DNA of 64,000 bases from Prochlorococcus sp. AG-409-P01 (GCA_003215335.1 QCKM01000001.1:1-64000), one strand, 5' to 3'. Numbered from the stretch's first letter, positions 6,770 through 15,040 are shown. The notes: generated by a model not told the origin, from the sequence alone. Numbers and translations are program-made.

Positions 6770-8833
6770 ATGCCAAGAGTTGGAAACAAATGTAGTTTTT
6801 GCGGTGCTCCTCTTCGTAGAGGGAGTCGTGGAAAGTTTGGGGAATGTGAATTTTGCGGTCAAGATCCTAAGTTCAGTACACTCTCTGTAATCAAAACGAA
6901 ATCCTCAATCGGGAAGAAGATTGTTGAACCGCTTAAAAGAACTAAAGATTTGATTGAAAGAAGCAACTCAAATTTTCAGAAGTTTTCTAAGGAATCAATT
7001 AAAAGGATTAAAGATAGAAGCAATATAATAATAGAAAAGAATAAAACGTTCTTTGCTGAAGGTCAAAGAATATCAAGACATTACTTTAATGCCTCTAAAG
7101 GCTTAGTTGAAAGAAAGCTCTTAAATACACAGAGAAAGAAAAGGATTGTCTTTTGGTATTTCCCTATTGGACTAGTTAGTGTATCTGCTATTTATTCATT
7201 AGCTCTCTATTTGCCTAGACAGAGAGAATATGCTTATGGGAATTATGTTGATGCGGCGATTAAAAATTGTGGTTTTTCCAATTACATAAAAGATCACACT
7301 AAAGCAATAGAGGATTACACCAAGGCAATTAATCTATTTCCAAATAAGATACAAGCTTATCGCCTTCGTGCCGAATGTGAGTCCAAAGCCGGGAATTTTA
7401 TCAAAGCAATTAATGACTATAGTAAGGCGATAGAAATAATGCCAAACAATGAGTATTTATACGTAAATCGTGCATCTGTTAAAGAAAAAAATGGTGATCT
7501 AAAAGAAGCTATTGCTGATTACAGTAAAGCATTAGAAATTCAGCCTAATTACTGGAAATATTACAAGCTTCGTGCATCTATCAAAGAAAAGAATAATGAT
7601 CTAAAAGGTGCTATTGAGGATTACAGTTTTGCAATTGTAAGAAAACCAAGACAGTGGGATTTGTATAAGCTTCGTGCATCTATTAAAGAAAGAAAAGGTG
7701 ATCTACAAGGAGCAATTGATGACTACAATAAGTTGATAAAAGGTAGTGCCGAAAAAGCTAAAGCATATAATTCAAGAGGAGAGTTATACTATAAGCTGAA
7801 TAAAAAAGATAAATATTGTGCTGATGTAGAAAATGCTCTTTTACTGGGTCTAAATAGAAAGGAGGTCAGGATGGGAAATACCTATCAGAATCTATGTATT
7901 GTTAATTCCTTAAAGAATACACCAGGTTTAATTGCACCAGTAGATGTTAATATAGACAATGAAAAAGTTAAATTTTATCGAGAAAAAGTTTCAAGAACCT
8001 ATTTAAACTGCAAAGAGCGCCTAAGATTTTCCAATCTTTTGTTGCAATTACAAAAAACCGGAGAAGACTATTATAATCGCGCCAAAGCAAAACAAGAATG
8101 TGGAATGCATAAGGCTGCTATATTAGATTTTACTGAAGCTTTAAAATATAATAAGAGAGCACTATCTTATAAGTTCCGTGCTTCAAGTAGGATTGAATTA
8201 AAAGACTATCAAGGCGCCATAGATGATATAACAAAAGCTATCAATTTAGATACAAACGCAGATTATCTTTATATAGATAGAGCAGAGGCAAAAGAAAGGA
8301 TTAAAGATTACAAAAGTGCTATAGTTGATTTAAGTAAAGCGATAGAAATAAGGCCAATTTTTGAGAGTTATAACCTCCGAGCAAATCTCAAAGAAAAGGC
8401 TGGTGATCGCAAAGGGGCATTTGATGACTATATTTTAGGAATTAATATAAAGGAAAACTATAAAGGACTTTATTCATTAGGAAGATTCTATTTAGATGAA
8501 GGGGATTATGTAACGGCAATAAAAAAATTTAATTCGGCTCAATCAAGTGTATACAACAATAAAAAGTATTGGTATAATAAATACAATAGAGTATTTGGCT
8601 ATAAGCAATTGTTCACAGATATAGGGGCAGAATTATATAATGAAACTTATCTTCAGATAGGGCTAGCAAAATATCTTCTATCTGATTACCGCGATGCCTG
8701 TCTCAAATGGCGCATCTATATTAATACGTCCAAGGACAGAAAAAATCTCTTACCTATATCTGGAATCAATCCAATACAAGTAAGCAATAAGAGCTACAAT
8801 TTATATCATTTATATAATGACCATTGCAAGTAA
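6770..8833 (+). CDS. Zinc-ribbon membrane protein with TPR repeats (paralogue 2)
   Basis: A 687-residue protein of unknown function. The N-terminus has the same zinc ribbon as its paralogues (Cys8, Cys11, Cys26, Cys29), then a basic helical region and one membrane helix at about 126-147. The rest is mostly TPRs: at least eight repeats with the pattern A(I/V)xDYxKAIxxxP, in two blocks (about 165-345 and 440-640) split by a region with several cysteines. The linker motif LLEKQNILSD of the other paralogues is not clear here, so it is the most divergent member. With the lysine-rich side before the helix, the TPRs should lie outside the cytoplasm. Very A+T-rich codon use. Confidence 0.75.
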   Translation: MPRVGNKCSFCGAPLRRGSRGKFGECEFCGQDPKFSTLSVIKTKSSIGKKIVEPLKRTKDLIERSNSNFQKFSKESIKRIKDRSNIIIEKNKTFFAEGQRISRHYFNASKGLVERKLLNTQRKKRIVFWYFPIGLVSVSAIYSLALYLPRQREYAYGNYVDAAIKNCGFSNYIKDHTKAIEDYTKAINLFPNKIQAYRLRAECESKAGNFIKAINDYSKAIEIMPNNEYLYVNRASVKEKNGDLKEAIADYSKALEIQPNYWKYYKLRASIKEKNNDLKGAIEDYSFAIVRKPRQWDLYKLRASIKERKGDLQGAIDDYNKLIKGSAEKAKAYNSRGELYYKLNKKDKYCADVENALLLGLNRKEVRMGNTYQNLCIVNSLKNTPGLIAPVDVNIDNEKVKFYREKVSRTYLNCKERLRFSNLLLQLQKTGEDYYNRAKAKQECGMHKAAILDFTEALKYNKRALSYKFRASSRIELKDYQGAIDDITKAINLDTNADYLYIDRAEAKERIKDYKSAIVDLSKAIEIRPIFESYNLRANLKEKAGDRKGAFDDYILGINIKENYKGLYSLGRFYLDEGDYVTAIKKFNSAQSSVYNNKKYWYNKYNRVFGYKQLFTDIGAELYNETYLQIGLAKYLLSDYRDACLKWRIYINTSKDRKNLLPISGINPIQVSNKSYNLYHLYNDHCK

Positions 8834-8865
8834 TTGATCCATTTTTTTATATACTTTAGATTTCT

Positions 8866-9510
8866 TTATTTCTGCAAACAGAACATTTTATAGTAAGCAT
8901 CTTTTACTTTTCCTTTAGTGCCACCAAATCTCAGGCCAGAACGTAAAGCCAAAGCTCTATTTTCTCCTGCACCATGATGAGAGTGACTATCAAACTCTTT
9001 ATCACCAAGTAATGCTGCAGCCACAATCATATTTTTAGTATCTTCCTTATCAAAAGAGATGTTCGGAATACTGGCCAATATCACCCCTGCAAAACAATCC
9101 GCCTGAAGCTCAATCCTCATCGTGTTTCTTTGAGCCTTAGCAATTAGCTGTGACTTCGTAAATTGGATGTGATGGGCATATTCATGAGCAACAACAAATG
9201 CAACTGCCGCATCACCAACTTCTGAAAGTTGTTTCATAAAGTCCTGTTCTAAACAGATCAAATTCGATCTGGAATCGTAATAAGTGTTGTCGCACCATGT
9301 CCATTGAACTGGGTCTGCACCTGCTTTTTTGCCAATGGTTTTAGACGCACCAACTAAAACGACGTTGATAAGTGATTCCATATCTTCAGTCCAATCCAAA
9401 GCTGCCTTTGCAGGGATAGGAAGCAGCGATAGCAAGAGCGTTAAGGCTGAAGCCGCGAAAAGATTTTTCTTTATAGAACTGGCCAATGAGGTGGCTACAA
9501 GATGACTCAT
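8866..9510 (-). CDS. Secreted HExxH zinc metallopeptidase
   Basis: Looks like a short member of the putative neutral zinc metallopeptidase (YpfJ-like) group. Residues 1-37 make a signal peptide ending in PAKA. The zinc site is VVAHEYAHHIQ with His109, Glu110 and His113, and IELQADCF supplies Glu134 and Asp138, the usual downstream metal-ligand region. It is 214 residues long, against nearly 300 for typical relatives, the missing part being N-terminal. It is the only minus-strand gene in this part of the island and converges with the TPR gene. Substrate unknown; it may process other exported proteins encoded nearby. Confidence 0.75.
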   Translation of the reverse strand: MSHLVATSLASSIKKNLFAASALTLLLSLLPIPAKAALDWTEDMESLINVVLVGASKTIGKKAGADPVQWTWCDNTYYDSRSNLICLEQDFMKQLSEVGDAAVAFVVAHEYAHHIQFTKSQLIAKAQRNTMRIELQADCFAGVILASIPNISFDKEDTKNMIVAAALLGDKEFDSHSHHGAGENRALALRSGLRFGGTKGKVKDAYYKMFCLQK

Positions 9511-9569
9511 CCTATATTCGCAGTCCTATCTAGCAATTCCTTTTAATTATGGCCGTACCTTCTAAAGGT

Positions 9570-9656
9570 ATTAACTACTTGCAAAGGGAGAGCGACCCTG
9601 ATGTTATTGTGTCAAATATCCTAGTGATACCAATCGATTTACCTTATTTTTGCTAA
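9570..9656 (+). pseudogene. EVE-domain gene 5' remnant, copy A
   Basis: Conceptual reading gives INYLQRESDPDV, a worn form of the EVE-domain opening YWLMKSEPDV, then a tail VIPIDLPYFC and a stop at 9654. The same stretch recurs at 10491 and 11858, each time just before a zinc-ribbon gene. EVE proteins bind modified bases, but nothing beyond the first dozen codons remains. It is part of a leader of about 100 bases repeated with the downstream gene. Confidence 0.5.
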
Positions 9657-9670
9657 TTTCTCTTTGATTT

Positions 9671-10384
9671 ATGAGCATAGATCCTGATAAATGTAGTCGG
9701 TGTGGTGCTCCTATTAATTGGAGTAAAATATCACTAATAACTAGATGTGATTTTTGTGGCAAGCCAACATCTTCTACAAGTAGATACCTGGCAGGAATTA
9801 CAAATAATTTTTTTAGAATAAATCATTCCATATTAAATATTCTTTCTCCAATCAATAATAAACTCAAAAGCCAAGGTGCAATAATACTTGATAGGCAGAA
9901 TATCTTATCTGATACTCAAGTAAGGTTTATTTCTGATAAACTTCGAGACTTTTTGGGCAAGAAATCAAATATATTTTTGTTAGTTGGGATGCCAATAGTT
10001 GTGATCATCCTTACTATTGCAAATGATCCAATAAGACCTTACAAAAAAGAAGTTGAAAAACTTTGTCGATCATACTCTTCCATGGAAGATTATGAATTTA
10101 GTGGGAAGCGAGGATACAAAAAATGCAGTAAGAAATGGGAGAAAATTGTCAGGGATAAAATCAAAGAAGCAAATGATAAAGATAAAGCCATTTATTACCC
10201 TACATTTGGTGTATGGATCAAGCCAGATCGCTTGCGAACAAAGAAAAGTAATATTTATGACAATCCGTATGTCTATTCCAACCGCAGTCAGGCAGAAGCC
10301 GAGGCTGAAAGGCTTGGATGTAAAGGTGCACACAAGATGGGGAAGATGTGGCTGCCCTGTTCCCCCTTCAAAAGAGATAAATGA
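9671..10384 (+). CDS. Zinc-ribbon membrane protein with DUF3721 tail (paralogue 3)
   Basis: 237 residues. Zinc ribbon with Cys8, Cys11, Cys26 and Cys29; linker motif ILDRQNILSDTQV near 72-84; Lys-Lys then a membrane helix at about 100-117; then a charged region with two cysteines. The C-terminus (about 205-232) carries AEAERLGCKGAHKMGKMW followed by LPCS, which fits DUF3721, a short Cys-pair domain found in cyanobacterial exported proteins. Only the N-terminal half matches the other paralogues, so the C-terminus seems to have been exchanged. Start ATG lies 14 bases after the end of EVE remnant A. Function unknown. Confidence 0.75.
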   Translation: MSIDPDKCSRCGAPINWSKISLITRCDFCGKPTSSTSRYLAGITNNFFRINHSILNILSPINNKLKSQGAIILDRQNILSDTQVRFISDKLRDFLGKKSNIFLLVGMPIVVIILTIANDPIRPYKKEVEKLCRSYSSMEDYEFSGKRGYKKCSKKWEKIVRDKIKEANDKDKAIYYPTFGVWIKPDRLRTKKSNIYDNPYVYSNRSQAEAEAERLGCKGAHKMGKMWLPCSPFKRDK

Positions 10385-10490
10385 ATCACAAGGCTTCTCC
10401 TTAGGGATAATTGAAACATGCAAAAACCTTGAGACCGAAGGTTTACCCAAACTTTACCCAAACCGCCCATTTTCACCCAAACCCCTTGAT

Positions 10491-10586
10491 ATGACTGAAA
10501 TTAACTACTGGCTAATGGAGAGCGACCCTGATGTTAACGCGTCAAATATTCTAGTTATACCAATGGATCTACCTCTTTTCTGCTGA
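10491..10586 (+). pseudogene. EVE-domain gene 5' remnant, copy B
   Basis: A 31-codon frame from an ATG: it begins MTEINYWLMESDPDV, nearly identical to the conserved start of EVE-domain proteins, then switches to an unrelated tail ending in a stop at 10584. It is directly preceded by short repeats of the form TTTACCCAAAC (twice) and CACCCAAAC between about 10442 and 10483. The zinc-ribbon gene starts 14 bases later. It may still be translated as a leader peptide, but it is best read as a fragment. Confidence 0.6.
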
Positions 10587-10600
10587 TTTCTCTTCGTTTT

Positions 10601-11734
10601 ATGAGTATAGATTCTAATAAATGTAGTCAATGTGGTGCTCCTATTAACTGGGAGAAAGCATCACTAATAGTTAAATGTGAATTTTGCGGTAAGCCGAACT
10701 CTCTTTCAAGCAAATACCTGTTAAGAGGCCAAAATAGCCTTCTTAGAGTAAATGGGTTCTTATCAAAAGTAGCTTCTCCCTTCAGCAAGCAAATCAAACA
10801 GAAGGGAGCAGTTCTTCTTGAAAAGCAGAATTTACTGAGTAATGCGCAAGTTGATTGGGTTACTACAAAACTCAAAGCTTTAATGAGTAAAAAGAGAAAT
10901 GTTGTTTTATTATTTACTATTCCGATAAGTTTAATTAGCATTTTTAAAATTTATCATCGAGTAAATTATCCGGAAACTGCCAAACCATACTATCCAAGAT
11001 TTCCTTATAGCATGGCAAGTCCTGAAGAGACAGGTGATTTTGTTCTTTATGGAAGTAACAGCACTAAAGAAGCTATAGCAAGAACAAAAGTTTGGTGCAA
11101 AGTATACAGGAAAAGTGTACCTTTAATTGATTGCTTGGCACAGAGAAAGATTGAAAAATACTACTTTGATATTGGCTCTGAAGTAAGAGATGGAGATTGG
11201 TTGATATATAAACAAGCTCAGTCACTAGGTGATAATGAACCCTCAGTAGAACGACATGACTCAGATTACGAAGAGAGTTGGAATGACCTTGCAATCAATT
11301 GCAAGAAAGGATTAATAGCCTATTACCAGCCTGGAGGTATTTCTCTTTTTAATGAAAGATACTTAAAAGGGTTTTACCCCGGTTCGGATAAAAATAAAAT
11401 TAAACGTAAATATCAGAGGGATGAACCGCTTCTTGTTTATAGAAAAATGGGAAAGCTTTGGTGGAAGTCTTATGAAACATTACACACGGACCTTGAAAGT
11501 GGAAAATATCTAGCGACGCAAAAAAAAGAGCTCGAAAGAAGAGAAGCATCCCTCTCAAAATTTTTAGCACAGCAAAAAACTATAAAGCAAGAACATATGA
11601 AGTCTCTTCTTGAAATCATAAACACTGTTCGTCGTGGCGTGAAATCTTCAAAGGAACAACTTCTTTTAGAGCGAGCACGAAGAAAATCAGCAGCTGTTGA
11701 TTTCAACAACTTGTTGAAATTAGTATGCAAGTGA
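10601..11734 (+). CDS. Zinc-ribbon membrane protein with long unknown tail (paralogue 4)
   Basis: 377 residues. Zinc ribbon Cys8, Cys11, Cys26, Cys29; linker motif LLEKQNLLSNAQV; Lys-Lys-Arg then a membrane helix at about 100-117. The exported-side part is unlike the other paralogues: a region of about 180 residues with scattered cysteines and aromatic residues, then a coiled-coil-like segment (about 295-365, rich in Leu, Glu and Lys). The first 30 residues are nearly the same as in the gene at 9671, so these two are the closest pair. Unknown function. Confidence 0.75.
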   Translation: MSIDSNKCSQCGAPINWEKASLIVKCEFCGKPNSLSSKYLLRGQNSLLRVNGFLSKVASPFSKQIKQKGAVLLEKQNLLSNAQVDWVTTKLKALMSKKRNVVLLFTIPISLISIFKIYHRVNYPETAKPYYPRFPYSMASPEETGDFVLYGSNSTKEAIARTKVWCKVYRKSVPLIDCLAQRKIEKYYFDIGSEVRDGDWLIYKQAQSLGDNEPSVERHDSDYEESWNDLAINCKKGLIAYYQPGGISLFNERYLKGFYPGSDKNKIKRKYQRDEPLLVYRKMGKLWWKSYETLHTDLESGKYLATQKKELERREASLSKFLAQQKTIKQEHMKSLLEIINTVRRGVKSSKEQLLLERARRKSAAVDFNNLLKLVCK

Positions 11735-11857
11735 CCATTTGGATTGTTGTAGCTTTCAACCGAAAAGGCGAGATAATGGAAACAAGAGAACGAACCTTGC
11801 ATAGCAGCATCTGTTCACACTTTGTTCACACCACGTAATTCGCCCAAATCCATTGAT

Positions 11858-11953
11858 ATGACTGACATTTCCTACTGGCTAATGAAAAGCTAGCCATGCC
11901 TGAATGCGTCAAAAATTCTAGTTATACCAATCGATTGCCCTCTTTTTTGCTGA
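11858..11953 (+). pseudogene. EVE-domain gene 5' remnant, copy C
   Basis: The ATG opens MTDISYWLMKS and is cut by TAG at 11891. YWLMKS is the best match of the three copies to the EVE signature. Beyond the stop the DNA still aligns with copies A and B (GCGTCAAA, TTCTAGTTATACCAAT, TTTGCTGATTTCTCTT) up to the start of the next zinc-ribbon gene at 11970. This copy shows that the shared leader includes the coding start of an EVE gene. Confidence 0.6.
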
Positions 11954-11969
11954 TTTCTCTTTAGATTAG

Positions 11970-12791
11970 ATGCGAAAGATTCCTAAAAAATGTAATCAAT
12001 GTGGAGCACCAATTACCTGGGATGAAGTCTCTTCTTCTATTACATGTGAGTTCTGTGGCGGTAAGACTTATATCAGAAGCAAGTTTGTCTTCATTGAAAA
12101 AGTTAAAGGTAGTACTTATAAACGTTTAGCCCCAGTAAGTAAAAGTCTCAACAATGCTGGAAAAGTATTATTAAGCAAGCAGAATATCTTGTCAGACAAT
12201 CAAATAGATCATATTAGCAATAAAACAAAACAGCTCTTTAAAAATAGCTACTTTAAAGTCCTCCTTTTCGCTGCACCTATTGCTGTAATAACTCATTTAA
12301 TAGTTAATTCAATAATTAATGATCCAATTAAAAAATATGAAAAACTTATAACCTCTAATTGTGAATACACTCTAGTTGGTCTAATTCCAGAATATGTTGC
12401 AAAACAAAGATTTAAAAAGTGCTTAAATGACCTAAGAGAAGTTGTGAGGAAGCAGATTGAAGTCGCTAATGAAGAAGGTACTGTTGTCAATGCATATGAG
12501 GATCATTACAACCTTACCTATCCTCCATTTAGAAGTTGGGGCATCTCGCCAAGTCAATGGAGCCTGCCTAAAAACGTTAAAAAATTAAAAAAGGATAGGA
12601 GATTTGAAGAATTAGAAGTTCTACTGGAAGTACGCTGCAATCTAGAAATTGGCGGTTTCAAAAGTTCTTCTAGTGAATGCACACTATACAGGGAAGGTGG
12701 GACAGAGGAGGTAATAAAAGAACATAGAGGAGGCATCCCATTATTGGACTTGATGAGGCAAGATAATATTCCTAAAAAGAAAAAAGAATAG
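11970..12791 (+). CDS. Zinc-ribbon membrane protein (paralogue 5)
   Basis: 273 residues. Zinc ribbon with the same four positions (Cys8, Cys11, Cys26, Cys29), linker motif LLSKQNILSDNQI, and a membrane helix at about 96-115 followed by INDPIKKYEK. The INDP(I/V) segment after the helix is shared with the proteins at 428 and 9671, as is a following part with two cysteines (SNCEY and FKKCLND). The last 90 residues match no domain I know. Start ATG lies 16 bases after the common leader. Unknown function. Confidence 0.75.
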   Translation: MRKIPKKCNQCGAPITWDEVSSSITCEFCGGKTYIRSKFVFIEKVKGSTYKRLAPVSKSLNNAGKVLLSKQNILSDNQIDHISNKTKQLFKNSYFKVLLFAAPIAVITHLIVNSIINDPIKKYEKLITSNCEYTLVGLIPEYVAKQRFKKCLNDLREVVRKQIEVANEEGTVVNAYEDHYNLTYPPFRSWGISPSQWSLPKNVKKLKKDRRFEELEVLLEVRCNLEIGGFKSSSSECTLYREGGTEEVIKEHRGGIPLLDLMRQDNIPKKKKE

Positions 12792-12824
12792 CAATCATGC
12801 TAAACATTTTTACTATCAAAAATA

Positions 12825-13124
12825 ATGCTTTGCACTCCAACTGAAGCTGCTGACTATCTCAACTACAAGAGTCCAGCAACGTTATATAGGCTCATTAGAG
12901 ATGGGCTGTTGGATGACTACATCGAGTATGTAGAAGGCGTCCTGTATTTGGAGATGGGAACTAGAAGTAAACGTCCAACACTGGCAAAACGAGTTAGATC
13001 ACTCATTAATTTCAAAGGTGAGCATGAAATGTTTATGTTCGACCCAAAAGAAGAGGTTTCACTGCAAAGAGTTCGAGCCAAGTTTGAGCAAACAAGAGCA
13101 GCAAAATTAAGCAGCCATAGTTAA
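12825..13124 (+). CDS. Excisionase-like helix-turn-helix protein
   Basis: The first 35 residues (CTPTEAADYLNYKSPATLYR then LIRDGLLDD) have the layout of the winged helix-turn-helix of Xis/AlpA/MerR-like proteins. In mobile elements such proteins steer the integrase toward excision or regulate transcription. It lies about 650 bases from the recombinase gene, facing it, which fits that role. The C-terminal half is basic with no recognised fold. An excisionase role is inference. Confidence 0.55.
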   Translation: MLCTPTEAADYLNYKSPATLYRLIRDGLLDDYIEYVEGVLYLEMGTRSKRPTLAKRVRSLINFKGEHEMFMFDPKEEVSLQRVRAKFEQTRAAKLSSHS

Positions 13125-13273
13125 TCCCTAATCACTCTTAAAACCGCTTAAATACTGACGTTTTGCAGACGTGACAATACCAATCCATTCTCATTATTTG
13201 AAACTTTGTCCCTAGCGAAATACCGAGCCCTCGGATGACCCACAGCTATTGCTGTCCCTAGGACCCAGGCATT

Positions 13274-13298
13274 AAAAAGGGGAGCTAGTTGCCCCCTT
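13274..13298 (-). terminator. Rho-independent terminator, minus strand
   Basis: A hairpin with stem AAGGGG/CCCCTT, followed on the minus strand by a run of Ts. It lies just after the end of the small-protein pair at 13311-13603 and could end the recombinase transcript. The 180 bases between 13125 and here show no gene. Confidence 0.55.
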
Positions 13299-13310
13299 GA
13301 AAGTCGACTG

Positions 13311-13439
13311 TCAATCAAATACAGAGTAGCTACTGCTTTGCTCTTGCTTATCTGCTGGAGGCTGTGTAACGGTGAGGTAAATACACAAGATTGTGAGCGG
13401 ACAGAAAACGATACGAGCGATAGGCCAGAAGTAGCGCAT
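13311..13439 (-). CDS. Small single-helix membrane protein
   Basis: A 42-residue reading frame whose ATG overlaps the stop of the upstream 54-residue gene (TAATG), a sign of translational coupling. It has a short basic start, one hydrophobic helix (about residues 5-24) and a polar tail. No family recognised. It belongs to the minus-strand group that starts with the recombinase. Confidence 0.45.
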   Translation of the reverse strand: MRYFWPIARIVFCPLTILCIYLTVTQPPADKQEQSSSYSVFD

Positions 13440-13603
13440 TAGTCCTCCCTAGGTATTTCCAAATTTCTGTTCTCCTTGTCCTTATTGATCTCTTCCTTGA
13501 CCTTTTTGTAGTAGGCGATCTCTTCCGGATCATCTGAACCAAGTCCATATCCCATCGTTGCAGCGAGGTAAATCTTGTGTTGTCTATGAGAGGTAAGAGT
13601 CAT
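13439..13603 (-). CDS. Small charged hypothetical protein
   Basis: A 54-residue reading frame (MTLTSHRQHKIYLAATMGYG at its start, then DDPEEIAYYKKVKEEINKDK). The strong Glu/Lys pattern and coupling to the next gene support real coding. It may be a helical DNA- or protein-binding accessory of the recombinase, but this is a guess. Confidence 0.45.
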   Translation of the reverse strand: MTLTSHRQHKIYLAATMGYGLGSDDPEEIAYYKKVKEEINKDKENRNLEIPRED

Positions 13604-13620
13604 TAACAACAAGTCTTTTT

Positions 13621-13719
13621 CTATTTATTAGTAGGTCTAACGATTATTTCTCTAATTTTTTGAAACTGCTTTTTCCAAAAGCTAATAACAGAATCAGGGA
13701 TGGGTTTATTGATAGGCAT
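13621..13719 (-). CDS. Possible 32-residue basic peptide
   Basis: Reading frame MPINKPIPDSVISFWKKQFQ then KIREIIVRPTNK, with one amphipathic basic helix. It lies between the recombinase stop and the small-protein pair in the same orientation. Too short to judge firmly. Confidence 0.3.
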   Translation of the reverse strand: MPINKPIPDSVISFWKKQFQKIREIIVRPTNK

Positions 13720-13783
13720 GATTTGAGTTTATTGAGGTAGTAGTAATCGTTTCATATTTTCATCATGCCGCTTTTTCAGTTGC

Positions 13784-15040
13784 TTAGTTCAGTTGATCGA
13801 AAGCATCAAACATTGTCTTGTCGGTGGCAGTCCTATAAGCCCGTGAATGTGCTGATTCGCTGTGGCGCATAGCCCTACAAATCTGGGCATATTCCATTCC
13901 ATACCGATGACACCTAGAGGAGTAGGAATCTCTAAAGGTGTATGGCCTTAGCCAAAGCCCCTTTTTTTCATATTTCTGCTTGAGCCTTATCCACTCAGGC
14001 TGCACCTGTAAAAAATTCAAAACAAAGCGACCATTCAACTTTCTAAATTCTCCGTTCCTTCCTATTGGCAACTGAAGCGACCCATCTTCTAGTTCTTCAG
14101 GAATATCCCATTGCACTTTTTGACCATTTGAACTTTCTAGTGGTACAGGAACCAACCATCCTGCATGTGATTTGTTGGGTCCTGATACTTTGCTGTAAGA
14201 GCACCAAACCCTTAGTACTCCATACTCATCAATCCTGGGCGTTAGATATTGCAGCTCTATAGGCCGCATTCCAAAAAGAGCAAGGGTCCTAATCACGTTT
14301 GCCCAGGCATGGTTTCGTTCATTAATGGCATCAATGAAATCCAATAACTCTTGATCTTCTAAAACAGCTTTAGTTCTCTTCTCAGTGGTTCTGCCTCTTA
14401 GTTCCTTGATGCTTGTTTGGGTTACCATCCAACTAGCAGGCATGTTGTGACGAACAACAGCATGTTCTGTGAAATTCTTGAGTGCAAGACAACAGGCAGC
14501 TCTGCTAGAAGGCTTTCCTTCCCAGCTCTTTAAACACTGCTCCAGCAATTCATGACCACTGGTGACTGAGCCACTCTTGAGGATTCTTGTGCCTTCTTCT
14601 ATATAAGGTTGCCAGTTGTCTTTCCAGGTCGACTCTTTGATTTGATTAACCCCTGTAGTCCGCAGATCGAACAGACTCTGAGCTATTGCGTCCCATCCCT
14701 TTGCAACCTTGTGGGATAGCTTGTCGCTTAACCCTAAGGCTTCTTTTATTGCCAGTTTTAAAGATTTTTCGCCATTATGTACTGGATCATAAATACGGTT
14801 TATTAAGAGCAGTGCATCCCCTTGATTAGCGGCATTCCAACCGAAAGGAAGGTTGGCAGTCTGTGTAACTAAGCCTTTACCTCTAATTCGCAAAAGCATG
14901 CGGCCATTGTTATTGGTGATATTCCATCCCCTCCTAAGGGTCTTCACTGAACTTTGGAAACCGTCTTCCCAACTTTTTGCCATAGATATATTTATGCCAA
15001 ATTTTATACCAAATATACTTCGAGAGAGTTTCACAGACAC
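13784..15040 (-). CDS. Tyrosine recombinase (integrase)
   Basis: A 418-residue site-specific recombinase. The C-terminal catalytic domain shows GMRPIEL (first Arg), YTFRDSYSSRCHR at 367-379 (box II; the usual first His is Tyr367, with Arg370), MRHSESAHSRAYR with His393, and the nucleophile Tyr402 nine residues after it. The N-terminal half contains a SAM-like core-binding region. It is probably the enzyme that integrates the island to its left. Its gene points into the island, as expected for an integrase near one end. No tRNA or duplicated attachment sequence is apparent beside it. Confidence 0.85.
   Translation of the reverse strand: MSVKLSRSIFGIKFGINISMAKSWEDGFQSSVKTLRRGWNITNNNGRMLLRIRGKGLVTQTANLPFGWNAANQGDALLLINRIYDPVHNGEKSLKLAIKEALGLSDKLSHKVAKGWDAIAQSLFDLRTTGVNQIKESTWKDNWQPYIEEGTRILKSGSVTSGHELLEQCLKSWEGKPSSRAACCLALKNFTEHAVVRHNMPASWMVTQTSIKELRGRTTEKRTKAVLEDQELLDFIDAINERNHAWANVIRTLALFGMRPIELQYLTPRIDEYGVLRVWCSYSKVSGPNKSHAGWLVPVPLESSNGQKVQWDIPEELEDGSLQLPIGRNGEFRKLNGRFVLNFLQVQPEWIRLKQKYEKKGLWLRPYTFRDSYSSRCHRYGMEYAQICRAMRHSESAHSRAYRTATDKTMFDAFDQLN

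Noticed and set aside
10053-10586. 177-codon plus-strand frame across the end of the DUF3721 gene
   Set aside because: Its first part is out of frame with a recognisable zinc-ribbon/DUF3721 protein; only the last 31 codons (EVE remnant) carry meaning.
13348-13548. Minus-strand frame of 66 codons
   Set aside because: Arg/Ser-rich shadow across the two better small frames of 54 and 42 residues.
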